From: Marinilactibacillus kalidii
GTDB taxonomy: Bacteria; Bacillota; Bacilli; Lactobacillales; Carnobacteriaceae_A
DNA length: 64,000 nt
Direction of reading: 5' to 3'
Assembly: GCF_017599325.1 (NCBI RefSeq)
Contig: NZ_JAGFVM010000037.1
Coordinates: 1 to 64,000, forward strand
Under the pieces are notes generated by a model. It was not told where the DNA came from. It worked only from the letters and a program-made list of their open reading frames with translations, and did not search any database. A program made the position numbers and the translations under genes. Shown here piece after piece: positions 25,985-34,825 of this stretch. The first letter of the stretch is position 1. Each line of letters begins with the position of its first letter.

Positions 25985-26437
25985 ATGGACCCTCATGGCA
26001 CGATTGGGTATGAACTGAGAGAACTTTCAATATTGTTCGTCCGGTTTATTGAAAAAGAAAAAGCAGGAAAAAAGTTTGAAGAAATGCATCGGATGCAAGC
26101 TTGGGCATTGACTTTCTTATACGAAAATCGACATCGCTCGATTTTTCAAAAAGATATTGAAAAAGAATTTTCGATTCGTAAGTCAACGACCAGTAATCTT
26201 GTTAAAAGGCTGAAGAATAACGGCTATATTGATGAGCATAAGGGCACACAACCAGACAAACGGTTAAAAGAGATCGTATTGACGGAAAAGGCAATCAAAC
26301 AAATCAATGCTTTTATCCCATATGTAGAAAAGTTAGAAGGAACCATCACTAAAGGAATTGACCAAGAAGAGTTAGCTCAATTCAAAAAAACATTAGAAAA
26401 AATCAAAGCAAACTTTGATCAAACAACAGACGAATAA
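25985..26437 (+). CDS. MarR-family regulator (distal gene of exporter operon)
   Basis: 150 aa winged-helix protein. The recognition region is around residues 47-75 (SIFQKDIEKEFSIRKSTTSNLVKRL), and the wing contains DKRLKEIVLT. It follows the exporter genes by 69 bp on the same strand, with no terminator between. Being last in the operon, it would be induced along with the exporter and act in negative feedback, most likely through the palindrome at 22246-22267. Confidence 0.88.
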   Translation: MDPHGTIGYELRELSILFVRFIEKEKAGKKFEEMHRMQAWALTFLYENRHRSIFQKDIEKEFSIRKSTTSNLVKRLKNNGYIDEHKGTQPDKRLKEIVLTEKAIKQINAFIPYVEKLEGTITKGIDQEELAQFKKTLEKIKANFDQTTDE

Positions 26438-26447
26438 ATGTTTCACT

Positions 26448-26483
26448 AACCCCTCCAATATGAATTCATACTGGAGGGGTTTT
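26448..26483 (+). terminator. Rho-independent terminator of the second exporter operon
   Basis: A 10-bp G/C-rich stem AACCCCTCCA/TGGAGGGGTT extended by inner pairs, followed by TTTTA, 10 bp after the MarR stop. Confidence 0.9.
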
Positions 26484-26603
26484 ACGTACATAAAAGAATC
26501 GAAAAAAGATAAATAAAATTCATATGAGCAATCGCTTTATTTAATGAGGTTTCATAACGTATACTAGGGATAAGACAATAGAGAATAGTGGGAGAAGAAG
26601 AGA

Positions 26604-27593
26604 ATGTTCACAGATAAAAGACTGACAGAAGCCTATCATAATGCGCAGCAAATGTACTTTGACGATCATTCTCGTATTGTATTTATGAGTGATGCGCACC
26701 GTGGAGACGGCAGTGTGTCAGATGAATTCTTACGTAGCCAAAATTTATTTACGCATGCGTTGAATGAATATTATGAAAGTGACTATACATTTGTAGAAGT
26801 AGGAGATGGCGAAGAACTCTTAGAGTACTCAGAGTTTGAACACATTAAAAATGCCCATACAGATGTATACCAGAATATTAAAAAGTTTTACGATGGAGAT
26901 CGCTATATTCGAATATATGGAAATCATGACTTGTTTTTGAGAAATCAAAAATATGTAGAAAAGAATTATTATATTAATTATGATGAATACACAGAAGAAT
27001 ATTTTGACTTCTTAAAGGGATTAAAGCCGATCGAAGCACTCGTTTTGAAACACCGTCAGACTAGCCAAGAGATCTTTGTCTTGCATGGTCATCAAGGGGA
27101 TGCACCGAACGATCAATTCTGGTTTTTCACGATGCTATCACTGAAATATTTCTGGCGTTTTCTACACCGATTTGGTATTCGAAATCCAGCGAGTCCAATC
27201 AAGAATGTATCGAAAAGACATAAGATTGAACGTAATTATAGCAAGTGGATTCAAAAAAATAGACGGATGCTGATTTGTGGTCATACACACCGATTTAAAT
27301 TTCCTAAGGATAGAGAATACCCATATTTCAATACAGGTTGTGGTATTTACCCAGCAAGTATCACTGCGCTAGAATTATCTGAGGGAATGATTCGGCTTGT
27401 TCGCTGGAAAGAAAAGGTAAATGAAGAGGGCGTCTTGTATATTGAAAGAGAAACCATGAGAGGCCCCGAGCCGATAGAATTATTTGATATTCGCAAACCT
27501 AAAGAAGTCGTTGAATATCTAGCAAAGCGGAAGTTACAGAAAACAAAAAAAGAGCGAGAAGAACGGGCTGCATTCAGAGAAAAACAAATGTAA
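26604..27593 (+). CDS. Calcineurin-like metallophosphoesterase, cytoplasmic
   Basis: 329 aa with the five metal-site motifs in order: SDAHRGDG (about residues 29-36), GDGEEL, GNHDLFL, LHGHQGD and CGHTHRF. A dinuclear metal centre and phosphoesterase activity are therefore expected. There is no signal peptide or membrane helix. The C-terminal 40 residues are basic and helical. The Asp-Gly-Glu-Glu form of the second motif resembles UDP-diacylglucosamine-hydrolase-like members, but the substrate is not predictable. It is a single gene with its own terminator. Confidence 0.85.
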   Translation: MFTDKRLTEAYHNAQQMYFDDHSRIVFMSDAHRGDGSVSDEFLRSQNLFTHALNEYYESDYTFVEVGDGEELLEYSEFEHIKNAHTDVYQNIKKFYDGDRYIRIYGNHDLFLRNQKYVEKNYYINYDEYTEEYFDFLKGLKPIEALVLKHRQTSQEIFVLHGHQGDAPNDQFWFFTMLSLKYFWRFLHRFGIRNPASPIKNVSKRHKIERNYSKWIQKNRRMLICGHTHRFKFPKDREYPYFNTGCGIYPASITALELSEGMIRLVRWKEKVNEEGVLYIERETMRGPEPIELFDIRKPKEVVEYLAKRKLQKTKKEREERAAFREKQM

Positions 27594-27625
27594 TAGATGT
27601 TTATGAACAAAATATGACTTTTATA

Positions 27626-27668
27626 AAACCTTACTTGGCTATAAAAATAGCTTAGGTAAGGTTTCTTT
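27626..27668 (+). terminator. Rho-independent terminator
   Basis: Arms AAACCTTAC (27626-27634) and GTAAGGTTT (27656-27664) with a small internal TA-pairing loop, then CTTTTG. Confidence 0.78.
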
Positions 27669-27745
27669 TGCACGCTGTTGAGATTAGCCATGTCAAAAAA
27701 CAACTTATAATGAAAACGAAATTGGTTATTTTCATAAATAAGCTT

Positions 27746-27770
27746 TAAATTCAGCGTTTGTTGCCGATAA
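27746..27770 (+). promoter_or_regulatory. Sigma-D (FliA-type) promoter of the Cache chemoreceptor
   Basis: GCCGATAA at 27763-27770 is a perfect match to the sigma-28/sigma-D -10 consensus. TAAA lies 13 bp upstream (27746-27749), with TTAA at 14 bp and TTTA at 15 bp. It is about 50 bp before the chemoreceptor start, where the motility sigma factor would be expected. Confidence 0.78.
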
Positions 27771-27792
27771 CTAAAAAAGGAGAGTTTTAAAA

Positions 27793-27846
27793 ATGAAAGA
27801 AGAAGAGGTAGGACGAAGTGAGAAAAAAAGGTATGAAATTAACTAG
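27793..27846 (+). CDS. Short upstream ORF overlapping the chemoreceptor start
   Basis: 17 codons ([17 protein letters not shown]) from an ATG with the best ribosome-binding site in this leader (AAAGGAGAG, eight to nine bases upstream). It overlaps the first nine codons of the chemoreceptor in another frame. It may couple translation or restrain it; the peptide itself shows no family. Confidence 0.4.
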   Translation: MKEEEVGRSEKKRYEIN

Positions 27847-29506
27847 TCAAATGAGTATCATTATTGCTTTATTATTTGCAAGTGTATTTGTAGCACTGAG
27901 TATTACTATTTACATGGAGACAACAAGTACTGTTCAAAAAATGACAGAAAACAAAGTACAATCTGACTTAGTTTTAAGTGCAGAAGTACTGGAATCTTGG
28001 TATCCAGGAGAATGGAATGTTGTAAGTGGAGAACTATATAAAGGTTCTGTGCCGGTAAGTAGTGAGATGGTTGATAGAATTACGGAAATGACCGATGGTC
28101 CAGCGACTATTTTTCTAGAGGATACTAGTGTAGCAACGACATTTGAAAGAGAAGGAGAGCGTTTAATCGGAACAGCTGCTGCCGATGATGTTGTACAAAC
28201 AGTTTTAGCAGAAGAAAATACATATATAGGAACAGCTGATATTATGGGAGAAATGAATCAGACCGCTTATCAGCCTATATACGATGCTGCAGGCGAACCA
28301 ATCGGTATGTGGTTTGTAGGTGTTTCGCAAGAGATTATTAATGAAGCCATTTGGTCGATGTTTTTTGTATTCATTTTAGTCATTATTATTTCAAGTATCG
28401 TGTTTATTGCTATACTAGCAGTTTTCAACAAGCGATTGAAAAGACGCTTTTCAGAAGTTACACATGTGTTGGAACTAGGTGGGAACGGCGACTTTACGCA
28501 AGGCGTTAACGTAACTTATTATGACGAAATTGGCTATATTGGAGAAAGTTTTAATGTTATGCGTGAGAAACTTTCAGAGTTGCTCTACCATGTAGATGAA
28601 CAAGCTAATTTAGTTGCTGCATCTTCAGAAGAGTTATTAGCTAGTGCATCAGAATCATCGAAAGCAACAGAAGTCATTACCGAGTCAATGTCTTCAATGT
28701 CGGATACAGCGACTAGCCAGTCAGAGAAAACCGGACGAGTCAATCAAACGATTTCTCATATCATACAGAATATTGCTAGTGTGTCTAAGAGCATTAATCT
28801 GATCAACGATTCAGTGAGTGAAGTTCAAAAAAGTATCAATGATGGTGAAACTACTATTCAAGATTCAGTGTCAGAAATGGAAACCATTAAGCAAAAAACA
28901 GATCAAACGTCGTCATATGTTAGTCTGCTTAATAATCAATCCGTTGAAGTTGAGAAAATCGTGTCGTTTATCAATGGAATTTCTGAACAAACAAACTTAT
29001 TAGCTTTGAATGCAGCAATTGAAGCAGCTAGGGCCGGAGAACAAGGTAAAGGTTTTGCAGTTGTTGCAGAAGAAATTCGTACACTTGCTGAGAAATCAGC
29101 AAATGCAACGAAACAAATTGAATCAATCATCAGAGATATTCAAACCAATATTTCTAAATCATCTGTTTCGATGAGTGAAGCAGACGAAGCGGTTGATCAA
29201 GGTAGTCAACGTGTGCAGCAAGCAGGACAAGTATTCGAGAAGGTATCTAATTATATCACCCAATTGAATAAGGAATCAGAGCTTGCTCATGAAGAAGGCT
29301 TAGTGATCTCCAATCATTCAACTGAACTAGAGGAAATGATCAGCGAAGTGACGGCTGCTATTGAAGATATTTCTACAAGCATAGAAGATGTTGCTTCATC
29401 AGAAGAAGAACAAAATGCTTCTATGGAAGAAATAACCGCTGCATCAAACGATTTAGCGGAAATGGCGCAAGAATTACAAAGTAAGGTCAGTTTATTTAAA
29501 GTTTAA
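27818..29506 (+). CDS. Methyl-accepting chemotaxis protein with extracellular Cache domain
   Basis: 562 aa. A first transmembrane helix (about residues 11-30) is followed by a single-Cache-like sensor (about 35-175, ending [17 protein letters not shown]), a second helix (about 180-203), HAMP (to about 260) and a long coiled-coil signalling domain. Its hairpin tip contains [20 protein letters not shown], the conserved receptor motif that contacts CheA/CheW. GTG 27818 is chosen (GAGG nine bases upstream); ATG 27833 is also possible. The receptor is unlike the three 4HB receptors at the right end and is preceded by a sigma-D promoter, so the host should be motile. Confidence 0.92.
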   Translation: MRKKGMKLTSQMSIIIALLFASVFVALSITIYMETTSTVQKMTENKVQSDLVLSAEVLESWYPGEWNVVSGELYKGSVPVSSEMVDRITEMTDGPATIFLEDTSVATTFEREGERLIGTAAADDVVQTVLAEENTYIGTADIMGEMNQTAYQPIYDAAGEPIGMWFVGVSQEIINEAIWSMFFVFILVIIISSIVFIAILAVFNKRLKRRFSEVTHVLELGGNGDFTQGVNVTYYDEIGYIGESFNVMREKLSELLYHVDEQANLVAASSEELLASASESSKATEVITESMSSMSDTATSQSEKTGRVNQTISHIIQNIASVSKSINLINDSVSEVQKSINDGETTIQDSVSEMETIKQKTDQTSSYVSLLNNQSVEVEKIVSFINGISEQTNLLALNAAIEAARAGEQGKGFAVVAEEIRTLAEKSANATKQIESIIRDIQTNISKSSVSMSEADEAVDQGSQRVQQAGQVFEKVSNYITQLNKESELAHEEGLVISNHSTELEEMISEVTAAIEDISTSIEDVASSEEEQNASMEEITAASNDLAEMAQELQSKVSLFKV

Positions 29507-29518
29507 ATCTAAAAAAGG

Positions 29519-29565
29519 AGCAATCGTCATGTAGTTTAATCAACTACATGACGATTGCTTTTATT
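29519..29565 (+). terminator. Rho-independent terminator of the Cache receptor gene
   Basis: An 18-bp perfect stem (29519-29536 with 29542-29559), 5-nt loop, then TTTTATTT. It also abuts the 3' end of the frameshifted minus-strand gene and could serve both. Confidence 0.92.
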
Positions 29566-29570
29566 TATAT

Positions 29571-29968
29571 CTATCTGGAATCATAGGGCAACAATTTGAT
29601 TTGGTAAGTTGGAATAACGTTATAACTAATAAGAATAATAATAAGGGAAACGATATAAATCAGCCAGCTATACTTTGAGGGGACAGCTGCTGCAAGGATA
29701 TTAGTAAAAACAATGACAAAAGCTATTGTAAGCAGTACGTTTTTTTAGAAGTGATTTCAATTTTTTGGCCATCTTTGACTTCCAGTTTATTACTAGTCGC
29801 GCCAAATTTTTTCCCTACGATCATCGCTTTAGAACCTTCAATTTCAAAAGTGTCGCTATCTAGTTTTACTACTTTTTCTTTAACTGTCCCATCAACTTCA
29901 GAAGTTACATATAACTTGAAGTTAACGGGTACGTTAGTTTGTACAACTGTAATACTCAAGCTATTCAT
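29571..29968 (-). pseudogene. Frameshifted member of the small two-TM paralog family
   Basis: Read from the ATG at 29968, the first 75 or so codons are intact (ending DGQKIEITSKK), then the frame stops at 29723. A run of seven A on the minus strand (29740-29746) lies at the break; one more A would continue the frame for another 58 codons through two transmembrane helices to a stop at 29571, giving about 132 aa. The restored protein has the same plan as the three intact genes at 36147-37376: N-terminal beta-rich domain with DGxxIEI, TM hairpin, short tail. It is either a true pseudogene, a slippage-controlled gene, or a sequencing error. Confidence 0.75.
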
Positions 29969-30328
29969 CCTTTCTTGTCTATCTATCCATTAAATAACAA
30001 GTGAGAGTCAAATGCAAATAGTAATCATTGAGATGTATATAGATCGAATCAGAATCGAAGTATCTTTGTAAATTTTATTTTCTAATATTAAATGTGATAA
30101 ATGGTTCATCTTATATGCACAGTTAAGCGATACTAGAAAAGTTGATTCATTTCATTCGACTTATGATCAAGATATTCGAATGAAGCGCTAATTTAAAGCT
30201 TCTATAGAAATCATTTAGTTGGGCAACAAAAAAAGAAGCGATTAGTGATTGGACATTCACGCAAAGTAGTGGCTATAAAGGAATTAACATGTACGAGATA
30301 TTTTGAAATAATCAGAAAAGAAAAAGGA
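29969..30328. other. Spacer between the frameshifted gene and the riboflavin promoter
   Basis: AT-rich with stops in all frames; no RNA motif or paired repeats recognised. It should contain the minus-strand promoter of the frameshifted two-TM gene. Confidence 0.5.
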
Positions 30329-30357
30329 TTGACAAATGTTTTTTTACAATATATTCT
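30329..30357 (+). promoter_or_regulatory. Sigma-A promoter of the riboflavin operon
   Basis: TTGACA at 30329-30334 and TATTCT at 30352-30357 with a 17-bp spacer, placing the start point about 15 nt before the FMN aptamer. Confidence 0.8.
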
Positions 30358-30377
30358 TGGTTTTAGAAAAGTGAATA

Positions 30378-30483
30378 GTCTTCAGGGCAGGGTGAAAGTC
30401 CCTACCGGTGGTATAGCCCACGAGCCGTAAGGCAGATTCGGTCAAATTCCGAAGCCGACAGTATAGTCTGGATGAAAGAAGAC
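30378..30483 (+). promoter_or_regulatory. FMN riboswitch (RFN element)
   Basis: All conserved blocks are present: TTCAGGGCAGGGTGAAA, CCCTACCGGTGGTA, AGCCCACGAGCC, GGCAGATTCGGTCAAATTCC, GAAGCCGACAGTATAGTCTGG and ATGAAAGAAGA. The closing P1 stem is GTCTTC/GAAGAC (30378-30383 with 30478-30483). FMN binding should favour downstream termination and switch off ribDEBAH. Confidence 0.97.
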
Positions 30484-30558
30484 ATTGAATGGTTTAGTGT
30501 ATATTCTGCGAGTCTGTCAAATTGACTGATAGAATAATGACTAGTTGTATTCGAAATG

Positions 30559-30588
30559 CCCTGGAAAGTTAATTTTCCAGGGTTTTTA
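30559..30588 (+). terminator. First terminator downstream of the FMN aptamer
   Basis: 9-bp perfect stem CCCTGGAAA/TTTCCAGGG with a 6-nt loop and five U. Its position about 75 nt after the aptamer suits an attenuator. Confidence 0.88.
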
Positions 30589-30664
30589 GCATTCTCTAGC
30601 ATGTGAGATCAATTCACGTGCCAGAAGTCTGTCTATTTACATACAATCACATTCAAAAATGAAC

Positions 30665-30697
30665 GCCCTGAATCTATTAAAGATTGAGGGCTTTTTT
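30665..30697 (+). terminator. Second terminator, just before ribD
   Basis: An 11-position stem with one internal mismatch (30665-30675 with 81-91), a 5-nt loop and six U, ending 18 bp before the ribD start. With the one at 30559 it makes two terminators in series in the leader, so read-through of both is needed for expression. Confidence 0.85.
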
Positions 30698-30715
30698 GAT
30701 TAGAAAGGGGTCTAT

Positions 30716-31840
30716 ATGAATAGCTATTACATGGAAATTGCATTAAATTTAGCAGAAAAAGGAAGCGGAAGAACTGCCCCTAATCCGCTTGTAGGAGCAG
30801 TCATTGTTAAAAATGAACGAGTGATTGGTCAAGGTTATCATGAGCGATACGGAGGAGCACACGCAGAAGTGAACGCCATCAATGGTGCAACTGAATCAGT
30901 GGAAGGTGCCACGCTTTATGTGACGCTTGAACCTTGTGTGCATTTCGGAAAAACGCCACCATGTGCGGACTTAATCATCAAAAGCAAAATTAAAAAGGTC
31001 GTCGTTGCCGCAAAGGATCCAAATCCATTGGTAGCTGGAAAAGGTATTCAGCATATGCGCAAAGCGGGGATTGAAGTCATAGAAGATGTACTAAGAGAAA
31101 AAAGTGAAAAGCTAAATGAGATCTTTAATAAATTCATAACAACAAATTTACCTTTCGTTATCATGAAATACGCCATGTCTTTAGACGGTAAAATCGCAAC
31201 AGAATTGGGTGAATCAAAATGGATATCTTCAGAAACTTCTAGAAATCATGCCCACACGATAAGAGGACGAGTTTCAGCAATCTTAGTAGGGATTGGAACA
31301 GTATTAAAGGACGATCCTCTTTTAACGTGTAGAGTAACTGGCTTACCCAATCCGGTAAGAATTATCATAGATAAACAATTGGATATCCCTGAATCAGCAA
31401 CTATTCTTCAAACTTTAGATCAAGCTGCAACGATCATTGTCACATCCACATCTGCTTGCTCAAAAAAAATTACCTGGCTTGAAGAAATGGGAATAAAAGT
31501 ATTAACCATGGAAACTATTGAGGGGACTTTTGATTTTCAAACATTGATGGCCTCTTTAGGTGAATGGGGTATAGATAGTGTGTTGATCGAAGGTGGTGCT
31601 GCGACTCACGGAGCAGCAATTAAAGCTGGTGTAGTAGATAAATTGATCGCCTACATCGCGCCTAAAATCATTGGTGGTTCAACTGCTTTATCCCCAATCG
31701 GAGGAGAGGGATTCCAGTATATAGATGAGGCTTTAAAACTAAAACGGTATACATTCAACCAATTGGGTGAAGATATATTGGTAGAAGGCTATTTTACAGA
31801 GGAGGAATGCAGTTGTTTACGGGAATTGTCGAAGAAATAG
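30716..31840 (+). CDS. ribD: Bifunctional riboflavin deaminase/reductase
   Basis: 374 aa. The N-terminal cytidine-deaminase-like domain (about residues 1-145) carries the zinc site HAE (49-51), Cys74 in LEPCVHFGKT and Cys83 in PPCAD. The C-terminal domain (about 147-365) is the NADPH-dependent reductase, with KYAMSLDGKIAT and a VLIEGG motif. Together they convert the pyrimidine product of GTP cyclohydrolase II to the 5-amino-6-ribitylamino compound. The AAAGGGG site precedes the ATG. First gene of the FMN-riboswitch operon; it overlaps ribE by 28 bp. Confidence 0.96.
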   Translation: MNSYYMEIALNLAEKGSGRTAPNPLVGAVIVKNERVIGQGYHERYGGAHAEVNAINGATESVEGATLYVTLEPCVHFGKTPPCADLIIKSKIKKVVVAAKDPNPLVAGKGIQHMRKAGIEVIEDVLREKSEKLNEIFNKFITTNLPFVIMKYAMSLDGKIATELGESKWISSETSRNHAHTIRGRVSAILVGIGTVLKDDPLLTCRVTGLPNPVRIIIDKQLDIPESATILQTLDQAATIIVTSTSACSKKITWLEEMGIKVLTMETIEGTFDFQTLMASLGEWGIDSVLIEGGAATHGAAIKAGVVDKLIAYIAPKIIGGSTALSPIGGEGFQYIDEALKLKRYTFNQLGEDILVEGYFTEEECSCLRELSKK

Positions 31841-32451
31841 GTATAGTGACGAGTATCAGTCAATCAGAGAAATCTAGCAGATTAAGGATAAGTGCCAAAA
31901 AGGTCTTAGAAGGAACAAAAATAGGTGACAGCATTATGGTACAAGGTGTTTGTTTGACCGTAGCTAAAATGGATGCACAAATGTTCGAAGCAGATGTGAT
32001 GGCTGAAACAATGACTAGAACAGGTTTTCAAAAACTTTCAAGTCAAACACGAGTCAATTTAGAGCGTGCGCTAACCTTAGAAACACGGCTAGGTGGACAT
32101 ATTGATGGCATAGGAACGATCCAACATTATCGAGCAGAGGAAAATGCTGTTTGGGTAACGATTGAAGCAAAATCTGACCTACTCAAGTACGTGATTGAAA
32201 AAGGCTCTATCGCTATAGATGGTATCAGCTTAACAGTCGCTTCGGTGAATGATCAAAATTTTTCTGTATCTATTATTCCCCATACTGCTAGTGAAACAAC
32301 TTTGCTCAGCCATAATGTAGGATATAAAGTCAATTTGGAATGTGATCTTATCGGGAAGTATGTTGAAAAATTGCTTAACCTATCAGACAAAAAAACAATA
32401 GACCAGTCTGTAGTAACAAAAAATAGTTTATTAAATGCTGGATTTATTTAG
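31813..32451 (+). CDS. ribE: Riboflavin synthase, alpha subunit
   Basis: 212 aa from the TTG at 31813: GGAGG at 31801-31805 is seven bases upstream and gives the canonical N-terminus MFTGIVEE; the ATG at 31807 is too close to it. Two lumazine-binding repeats are visible (about residues 1-95 and 96-195), each with an SxxVxGVCLTV or GISLTV-type segment. It dismutates two 6,7-dimethyl-8-ribityllumazine to riboflavin and the diaminopyrimidine. The start lies inside the end of ribD. The C-terminal 15 residues are a variable tail. Confidence 0.95.
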   Translation: MFTGIVEEIGIVTSISQSEKSSRLRISAKKVLEGTKIGDSIMVQGVCLTVAKMDAQMFEADVMAETMTRTGFQKLSSQTRVNLERALTLETRLGGHIDGIGTIQHYRAEENAVWVTIEAKSDLLKYVIEKGSIAIDGISLTVASVNDQNFSVSIIPHTASETTLLSHNVGYKVNLECDLIGKYVEKLLNLSDKKTIDQSVVTKNSLLNAGFI

Positions 32452-32465
32452 AAGGAGGTACTGTG

Positions 32466-33653
32466 ATGTTTAATGATATAGCAGAGCTTATTGAAGAAAT
32501 TCAAAAGGGTAAAAATGTCTTGATTGTTGATGATGAAAATAGAGAAAATGAAGGAGATATCATCTGTGCAGCGGAATTTGCAACGCCAGAAAATGTTAAC
32601 TTTATGGCTAAACATGCCAGAGGATTGATTTGTATACCCATGACAAAAGAATATACAAATAAATTTAATTTATCTCAAATGACTGAACGAAACACGGATG
32701 ATCATGGGACTGCCTTTACTATTTCTATAGACTATAAAGATACGACTACTGGCATTTCAGCATATGAAAGATCGCTAACGACCTTAAAGCTGGTAGAAGA
32801 AGAATCTGTCGCAGAAGATTTCAAACGTCCAGGACATCTATTTCCTTTGGAAGCAGTGGAAGGAGGGGTGCTAAAACGAAATGGTCATACGGAAGCAACC
32901 GTCGATCTTGTGCGTCTAGCAGGATTAAAGCCAGTTGGACTGTGCTGTGAAATCATGAATGAAGATGGAACGATGGCTAGAAGAGATGATCTTTTAGCGT
33001 TTGCTGAGAAGCACAAGATGAAAATCGGAACGATTAAAGACTTAGTTACCTATCGAAAAAATCATGAAAAAGTAATGCATAAACAATCAATTGCGCAGCT
33101 CCCAACTAAATATGGTCTATTCAATATTCATACTTATCAACATGTAAAAACAAAGGAACACCATGTTGCATTGGTCATGGGAGATGTCAGCGATGGAGAG
33201 CCTGTATTGTGTAGAGTACACTCTGAGTGCCTGACAGGTGATGTATTTGCTTCACAAAAGTGCGATTGTGGAGATCAACTGGATCTTGCGATGAAAAAAA
33301 TAGCAGAAGAAGGTAGAGGGATTCTGTTATATATGAGACAAGAAGGTAGAGGGATAGGCTTGATCAATAAAATTAGAGCCTATGCATTACAAGACCAAGG
33401 ACATAATACGATTCAAGCAAATGTGATGTTAGGATTGCCAGTGGATGCAAGAGAGTATTATGAATGTACACAAATTTTCGATGATTTGAGAGTCAGTCGA
33501 CTAAATTTGATGACAAATAATCCTGATAAAGTAAAAAGCTTGACATCATATGGCTTAACGATTGAAAATCGTGTGCCTATTCGCATAGAATCAAACATTT
33601 ATGACCAGTCTTATCTGAAAATCAAAAAAGAAAAAATGGGTCATTACTTATAA
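32466..33653 (+). CDS. ribBA: Bifunctional DHBP synthase / GTP cyclohydrolase II
   Basis: 395 aa from ATG 32466 (GGAGG seven bases upstream; the GTG at 32463 is less well spaced). The N-terminal domain (about 1-200) makes 3,4-dihydroxy-2-butanone 4-phosphate, with the acidic loop [10 protein letters not shown] and [13 protein letters not shown]. The C-terminal domain (about 205-395) is GTP cyclohydrolase II with the zinc-binding cysteines in [19 protein letters not shown] and the catalytic [10 protein letters not shown] segment. Both branches of riboflavin synthesis are therefore supplied by one protein. Confidence 0.97.
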   Translation: MFNDIAELIEEIQKGKNVLIVDDENRENEGDIICAAEFATPENVNFMAKHARGLICIPMTKEYTNKFNLSQMTERNTDDHGTAFTISIDYKDTTTGISAYERSLTTLKLVEEESVAEDFKRPGHLFPLEAVEGGVLKRNGHTEATVDLVRLAGLKPVGLCCEIMNEDGTMARRDDLLAFAEKHKMKIGTIKDLVTYRKNHEKVMHKQSIAQLPTKYGLFNIHTYQHVKTKEHHVALVMGDVSDGEPVLCRVHSECLTGDVFASQKCDCGDQLDLAMKKIAEEGRGILLYMRQEGRGIGLINKIRAYALQDQGHNTIQANVMLGLPVDAREYYECTQIFDDLRVSRLNLMTNNPDKVKSLTSYGLTIENRVPIRIESNIYDQSYLKIKKEKMGHYL

Positions 33654-33679
33654 TGACACGAACGATGGAGGAAAATGAT

Positions 33680-34141
33680 ATGAACATATTAGAAGGAACA
33701 TTAATCGCAAAAGATTTAAGAATTGGGATCGTCATTGCACGATTTAATGAATTTATTGGTTCTAAGTTATTGGATGGTGCATTGGATGCGCTTGTCAGAC
33801 ATGGCGTGGCAGAAACAGACATTTCAGTTGCTTGGGTACCTGGAGCATATGAAATTCCGCTCATCGCAAAAAAAATGGCATCGACTGGTCAATATGATGC
33901 AGTTATTACATTAGGAGCTGTTATTAAAGGGTCTACTTCTCATTACGACCACGTATGCGCCGAAGTATCAAAGGGAGTTGCTTCAGCATCTGATAGCACC
34001 GGTATCCCCGTATTGTTCGGTGTGCTGACGACAGATACCATCGAGCAAGCCATTGAAAGAGCCGGTACAAAAGCAGGGAACAAAGGATTTGAAGTAGCAA
34101 CTGGTGCTATAGAGATGGCTAATTTAATGAAGCAATTTTAG
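33680..34141 (+). CDS. ribH: 6,7-dimethyl-8-ribityllumazine synthase
   Basis: 153 aa from ATG 33680, fixed by GGAGG eight bases upstream; the longer frame from 33653 would add nine residues not found in the family. Landmarks: RFNEF near residue 21-25, PGAYEIP (54-60), [14 protein letters not shown] with catalytic His88, and the C-terminal [14 protein letters not shown] segment. It condenses the ribitylamino pyrimidine with DHBP and normally assembles into 60-subunit capsids. Last biosynthetic gene of the operon. Confidence 0.96.
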   Translation: MNILEGTLIAKDLRIGIVIARFNEFIGSKLLDGALDALVRHGVAETDISVAWVPGAYEIPLIAKKMASTGQYDAVITLGAVIKGSTSHYDHVCAEVSKGVASASDSTGIPVLFGVLTTDTIEQAIERAGTKAGNKGFEVATGAIEMANLMKQF

Positions 34142-34142
34142 T

Positions 34143-34804
34143 ATGAATAAAAATAAAAGAGTCGATACAATTATTTTTGATTATGACGGTACGTTACATG
34201 ATAGTAGTCATTTGTATATACCAGCATTTAAAAAAGCCTATCGTTTCCTTGTGAAAGAAGGCCAAGTTGAGGAAAAGCAGTTCTCAGATGAGGACATCAC
34301 AAAATGGCTAGGGTACACGAAAGAAGAGATGTGGGGAACGTTTCAGTCAGAACTGCCAACTGAATACAAAGAAAAAGCTTCCGCTATGATTGGGCTGAAA
34401 TGACTAAAGGTATTTTGGAAGGTCGTGCAAAATTATATCAGCATGCTTTAGAAGTTCTATCGTACTTGAAAAAAAGTTCATACCGATTAATTTTTTTAAG
34501 CAATTGCTCGATTGAATATATGAATACACACGATAAGATTTTTGGACTGAGTCAGCTATTTGATGAGATGATTTGTAGTGAACAGTACGCCTTTGAAAAA
34601 TCGAAAAAAGAAATCGTTCAAGAGCGATTTGGCGGAAAAAATATAAGACTCGCTATGATTGGCGACCGAAAACAAGATATGGATGTCGGTTCACTAGCAT
34701 ACGTCTCGACGGTGGGTTGTGCTTATGGATATGGTTCACCTGAGGAACGGAGACAAGCTAATATGATTATTGAAGATATTAAAGCATTGCTGCTTTATTT
34801 TTAA
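34143..34804 (+). pseudogene. HAD-family hydrolase split by a frameshift
   Basis: Two frames together form one HAD phosphatase. The first (34143-34403) has motif I, IIFDYDGTLHD; the second (34400-34804) has motif II LIFLSNCS, the motif III Lys region and motif IV MIGDRKQDMD. They are joined by an ATGA stop-start, but an extra A in the A-run at about 34373-34377 would fuse them into one protein of about 220 aa. It follows ribH by one base, so it could be a phosphatase of the riboflavin pathway (the dephosphorylation step often assigned to HAD proteins). It may be inactivated, made in two pieces, or a sequencing error. Confidence 0.75.
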
Positions 34805-34825
34805 TGCTTATAGCGAAAATCGATT

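Noticed and set aside
30001-30328. CRISPR or direct-repeat array
   Set aside because: No regularly spaced repeats were found here or elsewhere in the window.
30245-30430. 61-codon frame across the riboflavin leader
   Set aside because: It runs through the promoter and the FMN aptamer and has no ribosome site; the RNA element explains the sequence.
34143-34804. Two independent small genes instead of one split HAD gene
   Set aside because: Catalytic motif I is only in the first frame and motifs II-IV only in the second, so neither alone is a complete enzyme.
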